Under the pieces are notes generated by a model. That model was not told the DNA's origin. It saw only the letters and a program-made list of their open reading frames with translations, and did not search any database. A DNA stretch of 10,164 nucleotides, taken from NCBI GenBank assembly GCA_964601515.1, contig CAZRNU010000114.1:1-10164 (forward strand), written 5' to 3'. Numbering within the stretch: position 1 is the first letter of the stretch; each line of letters starts with the position of its first letter. Source of the DNA: PWND01 sp964601515. Its GTDB lineage: Bacteria > Bacteroidota > Bacteroidia > Bacteroidales > UBA7960. Below are positions 6,295-10,164 of this stretch, piece by piece. A program made the translations under genes and the position numbers.

Positions 6295-7812
6295 ATGTCA
6301 ACTCAAATTTCACAATTAGCAGGACAAACTGCTATATACGGTCTAAGCAGCATAATTGGAAGGCTTCTTAATTACCTGCTTGTGCCTCTTTATACAAGAG
6401 TGTTTCTTACCGGAGAATTTGGTGTGATAGTAGAAATGTACTCTTATGTTGCTTTTCTTATAGTATTGCTCACTTATGGTATGGAAACAGCTCTTTTTCG
6501 ATTCTACCAAACTGAAAAAGATGACAGAGATAAAGTTTTTGGAACTTCTGTAACTTCTATTATTACAAGTTCTATTCTTTTCATAATATTTGTGATAATA
6601 TTTCGCAATAATCTGGCTGAATTATTAAGGTATCCTCAGCACTCTGAATATGTTGTTTGGTTTGCAATTATAATAGGATTTGATGCAATTACTGCAATTC
6701 CTTTTGCAAAACTGAGAGCAGAAAATAAGCCAATGAAGTTTGCTGTTATTAAGCTTATAAATATAGGAATCAATATAGGGTTAAATTTATTCTTCCTTTT
6801 ATTATGTCCGTGGATTGAAGAAAATGGCAGTGATTTTTTTAAATCTCTAATAAGCACAATATACAATCCTTCATTAGGAGTGGGATACGTGTTTATAGCA
6901 AACCTGATTGCAAGCATTATTACATTGTTGCTTTTGTTACCTTCTATAATTTCCAGTAAACTAAAGCTGTCTGTTCCTCTTTTAAAAAGTATGCTTGTAT
7001 ATGCATTGCCACTGCTTATTGCCGGATTGGCGGGTGTTGCAAACGAAGCACTTGATAAGCTTCTTCTTAAATTCATTCTGCCAGAAAATATTGCTATGCA
7101 GCATGTTGGTATTTATGGAGCTTGTTTTAAAATTGCTATTATAATGGCCATCTTCATTCAGGCATTTAGATTTGCGGCTGAGCCGTTTTTCTTCTCAAAT
7201 TCGGAAAAAAAAGATGCACCGGAGCTATACGCAAATGTTATGAAGTATTTTGTGTTTGCTTGTCTCGTAATCTTTTTAGGAATAATGCTCTTTATGGATA
7301 TTGTACAACACTTTATTGGCAGAGAATATCGCGAAGGACTTGATGTTGTTCCCGTTTTACTTATGGGCAAAATGTTTCTTGGAATTTATTTTAACCTTAG
7401 TATATGGTATAAGATTACCGGACAAACTAAGTATGGCGCAATTTTTACAATAGTTGGCGCAGCTATAACAATAGGACTAAATATCTGGTTAATACCTATA
7501 TACGGCTATTTTGGATCAGCATGGGTACAGCTTATTTGCTATTTTTCTATGACTGTAATGTGTTTATATTTTGGACAAAAATACTTTAGAGTACCTTACC
7601 CTTGGGGCAAAATTTTCTTTATGATTGCTCTTGCTTTACTAATATATTTTATTAGCACTCAGATAAATATTAGTTCAAGTCTTATTTCTCATTTTGTTAA
7701 TGCTATTCTTCTATTATCGTTTTTAGTGATTGCTGTTGCCTCTGATAAATCTTTTTCCCAAGATTTTAAGACTATAAAAAAGAGATTATTAGGAAATCGC
7801 AGGTCTGTTTAG
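6295..7812 (+). CDS. polysaccharide/lipid-linked oligosaccharide flippase, MOP superfamily (Wzx-like)
   Basis: A 505-residue polytopic inner-membrane protein. By eye there are 12 to 14 hydrophobic helices, at about 10-32, 42-62, 85-104, 119-137, 150-171, 197-219, 233-250, 271-294, 315-338, 351-371, 382-401, 405-427, 438-455 and 463-483. The N-terminal helix QTAIYGLSSIIGRLLNYLLV followed by PLYTR is typical of Wzx/polysaccharide-biosynthesis exporters. FRFAAEPFFF (291-300), I believe, recurs in Bacteroidota members. The protein ends in a basic cytoplasmic tail (KKRLLGNRRSV). By family it would flip undecaprenyl-linked sugars across the inner membrane for O-antigen, capsule or exopolysaccharide. 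No glycosyltransferases lie next to it, so the substrate cannot be read from context. The ATG at 6295 begins MSTQISQLAG directly before helix 1. The next gene starts 99 nt downstream from its own promoter. Confidence 0.9.
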   Translation: MSTQISQLAGQTAIYGLSSIIGRLLNYLLVPLYTRVFLTGEFGVIVEMYSYVAFLIVLLTYGMETALFRFYQTEKDDRDKVFGTSVTSIITSSILFIIFVIIFRNNLAELLRYPQHSEYVVWFAIIIGFDAITAIPFAKLRAENKPMKFAVIKLINIGINIGLNLFFLLLCPWIEENGSDFFKSLISTIYNPSLGVGYVFIANLIASIITLLLLLPSIISSKLKLSVPLLKSMLVYALPLLIAGLAGVANEALDKLLLKFILPENIAMQHVGIYGACFKIAIIMAIFIQAFRFAAEPFFFSNSEKKDAPELYANVMKYFVFACLVIFLGIMLFMDIVQHFIGREYREGLDVVPVLLMGKMFLGIYFNLSIWYKITGQTKYGAIFTIVGAAITIGLNIWLIPIYGYFGSAWVQLICYFSMTVMCLYFGQKYFRVPYPWGKIFFMIALALLIYFISTQINISSSLISHFVNAILLLSFLVIAVASDKSFSQDFKTIKKRLLGNRRSV

Positions 7813-7823
7813 TCTACCGTTAT

Positions 7824-7854
7824 TTTGATTTTCCTGCAAAAATCCCTATCTTTG
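7824..7854 (+). promoter_or_regulatory. Bacteroidota-type promoter of the kamA-like gene
   Basis: TTTG at 7824-7827, exactly 19 nt, then TATCTTTG at 7847-7854. Both boxes match the -33 TTTG and -7 TAnnTTTG consensus with the usual spacing. Transcription should begin near 7860-7863, leaving a leader of about 50 nt before the ATG at 7912. This is the best promoter in the window. Confidence 0.75.
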
Positions 7855-7866
7855 TTGGTTGCGAAT

Positions 7867-7892
7867 GTTCTGTATTCAGAGCAGTTTTTTTT
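7867..7892 (+). terminator. terminator-like hairpin plus T8, inside the predicted kamA leader
   Basis: GTTCTG (7867-7872) pairs with CAGAGC (7877-7882) around a TATT loop: six pairs, one of them G-U. AG follows, then eight T residues (7885-7892). This has the shape of a modest intrinsic terminator. It lies 54 nt after the flippase stop, so it may end that transcript. It also lies downstream of the predicted kamA promoter and 20 nt before the kamA ATG, so transcripts from that promoter would have to read through it. Confidence 0.45.
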
Positions 7893-7911
7893 CAACATAA
7901 AAATCTACTAA

Positions 7912-10104
7912 ATGCAAGATAACATCCAAAATATTTCCAACGACTTTGTTATATCCGAAAAAAGCAGAAGAATTCTAAATAAAATTCTTGAAGAAAATCC
8001 TGAAATTAAAGAAATATTAATGATTTCAGAGACTTCAGATGAGGTGCTTGTTAAATTAAAAAAACTTGCAGATGACTATTTAAATAACAATCCGGTTGCT
8101 AGAAAATTTTGCTACAATGAAGAAAAAGGCAGAAAAGCAATGGAACGTCTCGATTGGCAGGATTATGCGGCTGTAAGAATCGTTGATTATGTCAATAATG
8201 CAGGAAGAATTTATAAGGACTTAAACCTTAGAGGAAAAAAAATCCCGAACAATCCCTTCGAAATGCTTTGGGAAGCAGCAAAATTTGGAACCGGAAAGGC
8301 AAAAGCCGGCTTCTTTCTTGATATGCTGTATCTTTTTAGGCAGTTTTATGGAAGAACTTCTAACGAAATTCCAACCAAAGAGTCTATTATGAAATGGATG
8401 GATAAATACCCTGTTGGAACTGACTCGAGAATAGTGGAAATTCGAAATGGAAATAAAGCCAGAATTATATCTGTTATCATAAAAAAAATTGACTCAGGAG
8501 AGCTAAAAAGCGAACACTTCAAATATTCTCAAGGCTTAACCTCAATTGAAAAAGTAAAAATTGTCAATGATTGGTGGAATGATTATCAATTTCATCTTGA
8601 CTTCGCAATCAGAAAGCCTGACATGCTCAATGAAATGCTGGATTATTCTTTGGATAATGAAACGCTTGAAATATTACACAAGGCTGAAAAAAGAGGAATC
8701 CCGTTTTTTATTAATCCGTACTACTTGTCACTTCTTAATGTTGACACACCAAAGTTTGCTCGCGGAGCAGACTTGGCAATCAGATATTATGTTTTTTATT
8801 CAAAACAACTTGTTGATGAATTTGGACATATTGTTGCATGGGAAAAAGAAGACATTGTTGAGCCGGGCAAACCTAATGCAGCAGGGTGGATTCTGCCTAC
8901 AAAGCATAACATACACAGAAGATATCCTGAAGTAGCAATTCTAATTCCTGACACAATGGGTAGAGCTTGCGGCGGGCTATGTGCAAGCTGTCAAAGAATG
9001 TACGATTTTCAAAGAGGAAACCTAAATTTCAATTTGGAAAAGCTTAGACCGAACGAGAAATGGGGAGAAAAACTTACCCGCATAATGAAATATTGGGAAA
9101 ACGATTCTAAACTTAGAGATATTCTGGTAACAGGCGGCGACGCCTTGATGAGCGCTAATAAAACTCTTAAGAATATTTTTGAGGAAATCTATAAAATGGC
9201 TCTGGCTAAAAAAGAGGCAAATAAACTGCGAAAAGACGGAGAAAAATATGCAGAGATTTTGAGAGTAAGACTTGGTTCCAGATTACCTGCATACCTTCCA
9301 CAAAGAATTACTCCTGAACTTACCAAGATTCTTAAAGATTTCAAAGAAAAGGCTTCGAAAATAGGGATTAAACAGTTTGTTTTGCAAACTCACTTTCAAT
9401 CTCCTCTTGAAATCACACCTGAAGCAAGGCTTGGCATACAAAGGATTATCAGCGCCGGTTGGACTGTCACAAATCAGCTTGTATTTACTGCTCCGGCATC
9501 CCGCAGAGGACATACAGCCAAACTTCGCAAAGCCCTTAATGACATTGGAGTGCTTACTTATTATACTTTCTCGGTAAAAGGTTATATGGAAAACAGTTTT
9601 AAGTTTGCCACAAATGCCAGAGCGGTTCAGGAACAAATTGAGGAAAAAGTTATTGGAAGCGTGCCAAATGAGTTCGATTCTGAAATAAAGAAGCTTCCTC
9701 AGAATGCTGAAAATCTTATTGAAAACATCAATAATCTAAGAAAAAAGATTGATATTCCATTCTTGGCAACAGACCGCAATGTAATGAATCTGCCCGGAGT
9801 TGGGAAAAGCCTTACATTCAGAGTGATTGGCATAACAAGAGGAGGCAGAAGAATACTTGAATTCGACCATGATTTTACCCGATCTCACAGTCCGGTGGTT
9901 GAAAAAATAGGAAAGTTTGTTATAATAGAATCAAAATCAATATACAACTATCTTCAGCAGCTTGAAGAAATGGGAGAAGACAGAAAAGAGTATGAATCTA
10001 TTTGGGGCTACTCAATAGGTGAAACAGAGCCAAGGCATCCTGTTTATGAATACCCTCAATATGATTTTAAACTTACTGATACGTTTACCAATATTTCAAG
10101 TTAA
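7912..10104 (+). CDS. KamA-family radical SAM/PLP aminomutase, long form, glutamate-2,3-aminomutase-like active site
   Basis: A 730-residue cytoplasmic homologue of lysine 2,3-aminomutase (LAM, about 416 residues), which moves an alpha-amino group to the beta carbon using SAM, [4Fe-4S] and PLP. Homology to LAM begins near residue 220 (NPYYLSLL 268-275, HRRYPE 335-340). The cluster cysteines are C353, C357 and C360 (Cx3Cx2C). SAM-site TGGD is at 407-410, then GSRLPAYLPQRIT (455-467) and HFQSPLEIT (494-502). K632 in LPGVGK matches the PLP lysine of LAM PGGGGK, and R362 matches the carboxylate-binding R134. LAM's lysine-binding D293 and D330 align with K556 and N626, arguing against lysine and for an acidic substrate. 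No cysteine follows C360, so LAM's zinc site is absent. Residues 1-215 are an extension I cannot assign. Small insertions lie near 431-447 and 575-615. The ATG at 7912 has its own promoter, and no lysine-fermentation genes adjoin. Family firm; substrate inferred. Confidence 0.92.
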   Translation: MQDNIQNISNDFVISEKSRRILNKILEENPEIKEILMISETSDEVLVKLKKLADDYLNNNPVARKFCYNEEKGRKAMERLDWQDYAAVRIVDYVNNAGRIYKDLNLRGKKIPNNPFEMLWEAAKFGTGKAKAGFFLDMLYLFRQFYGRTSNEIPTKESIMKWMDKYPVGTDSRIVEIRNGNKARIISVIIKKIDSGELKSEHFKYSQGLTSIEKVKIVNDWWNDYQFHLDFAIRKPDMLNEMLDYSLDNETLEILHKAEKRGIPFFINPYYLSLLNVDTPKFARGADLAIRYYVFYSKQLVDEFGHIVAWEKEDIVEPGKPNAAGWILPTKHNIHRRYPEVAILIPDTMGRACGGLCASCQRMYDFQRGNLNFNLEKLRPNEKWGEKLTRIMKYWENDSKLRDILVTGGDALMSANKTLKNIFEEIYKMALAKKEANKLRKDGEKYAEILRVRLGSRLPAYLPQRITPELTKILKDFKEKASKIGIKQFVLQTHFQSPLEITPEARLGIQRIISAGWTVTNQLVFTAPASRRGHTAKLRKALNDIGVLTYYTFSVKGYMENSFKFATNARAVQEQIEEKVIGSVPNEFDSEIKKLPQNAENLIENINNLRKKIDIPFLATDRNVMNLPGVGKSLTFRVIGITRGGRRILEFDHDFTRSHSPVVEKIGKFVIIESKSIYNYLQQLEEMGEDRKEYESIWGYSIGETEPRHPVYEYPQYDFKLTDTFTNISS

Positions 10105-10107
10105 AAT

Positions 10108-10164
10108 TTAAAATTTGAACGACAATCCAACTCCAAGCAATTGCTTGAATTGAGTTCTTGGTCC
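10108..10164 (-). CDS. 3' end of a probable outer-membrane beta-barrel protein (partial)
   Basis: Read on the minus strand from the window edge, one frame gives 18 codons ending LLGVGLSFKF and a TAA at 10108-10110. Alternating hydrophobic residues with a terminal phenylalanine are the classic last strand of an outer-membrane barrel, the signal recognised by the BAM complex. The stop lies 3 nt beyond the convergent kamA-like stop. The other two frames give less protein-like strings. The gene body is outside the window, so the type of barrel is unknown. Confidence 0.55.
   Translation of the reverse strand, partial: GPRTQFKQLLGVGLSFKF

Noticed and set aside
6636..7076. 146-codon open frame on the minus strand inside the flippase gene
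   Set aside because: It lies wholly antisense to a well-supported membrane-protein gene and its product resembles no protein family I know; a shadow of hydrophobic codon use.
7813..7911. Sigma-54 (-24/-12) promoter upstream of the kamA-like gene, linking it to the activator
   Set aside because: No GG...GC pair with the fixed 10-bp spacing; the region instead carries a full housekeeping-type promoter.
9283..9636. 117-codon minus-strand frame inside the kamA-like gene
   Set aside because: Antisense to the conserved GSR/HFQSPLE core of the aminomutase; no start context or protein-like motif.
9787..9812. LPGVGKS in the kamA-like protein read as a Walker A P-loop
   Set aside because: A P-loop needs Gly four residues before GK[ST], but Asn is there. 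The segment aligns with the PLP-lysine motif PGGGGK of LAM.
7912..10104. Lysine fermentation or N-acetyl-beta-lysine (ablAB) locus
   Set aside because: No kamB, kamDE, kdd, kce, kal or acetyltransferase (ablB) gene adjoins, and the substrate residues do not fit lysine.

Overview
The window reads as chromosomal DNA of a low-GC Bacteroidota (Bacteroidetes) bacterium. Four signs point there: an M1 peptidase with a type IX secretion (T9SS) C-terminal sorting domain; promoter elements of the Bacteroidota primary-sigma type (TTTG / TAnnTTTG); the near absence of Shine-Dalgarno sequences before good start codons; and a tRNA gene without an encoded CCA end. Most of the content is core or lineage-conserved genes. 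I see no phage, transposon, CRISPR array or defence island.

Layout from left to right. Positions 54-109 hold a degenerate tandem array of a 7-bp unit that supplies the stop codon of the first gene. On the minus strand, 101-1357 encodes a sigma-54 activator without a sensor domain. It is divergent from metG (methionyl-tRNA synthetase, 1607-3670). Next come tRNA-Arg(CCU) at 3815-3886 and a small basic protein of unknown function at 3965-4177. That small gene converges on a secreted M1 metallopeptidase on the minus strand (4189-6156). The peptidase is divergent from a MOP/Wzx-type lipid-linked oligosaccharide flippase (6295-7812) across 138 bp that contain a perfect palindrome. A strong Bacteroidota promoter and a terminator-like hairpin then precede a 730-residue KamA-family radical SAM aminomutase (7912-10104). 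It converges, with a 3-bp gap, on a minus-strand gene whose last 18 codons look like the end of an outer-membrane beta-barrel.

The genes do not form one pathway. They are mostly single-gene units with alternating orientation: translation (metG, tRNA-Arg), envelope and secretion (flippase, T9SS peptidase, barrel protein), regulation (sigma-54 activator) and amino-acid chemistry (KamA).

The most interesting item is the KamA homologue. It keeps the [4Fe-4S] cysteines and the PLP lysine. At the two positions where lysine 2,3-aminomutase uses Asp to hold the substrate side-chain amine, it has Lys and Asn, the pair I recall for glutamate 2,3-aminomutase. It also carries about 215 extra N-terminal residues and lacks the zinc cysteines of the lysine enzyme. 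A terminator-like hairpin between its predicted promoter and its start codon could attenuate its expression.
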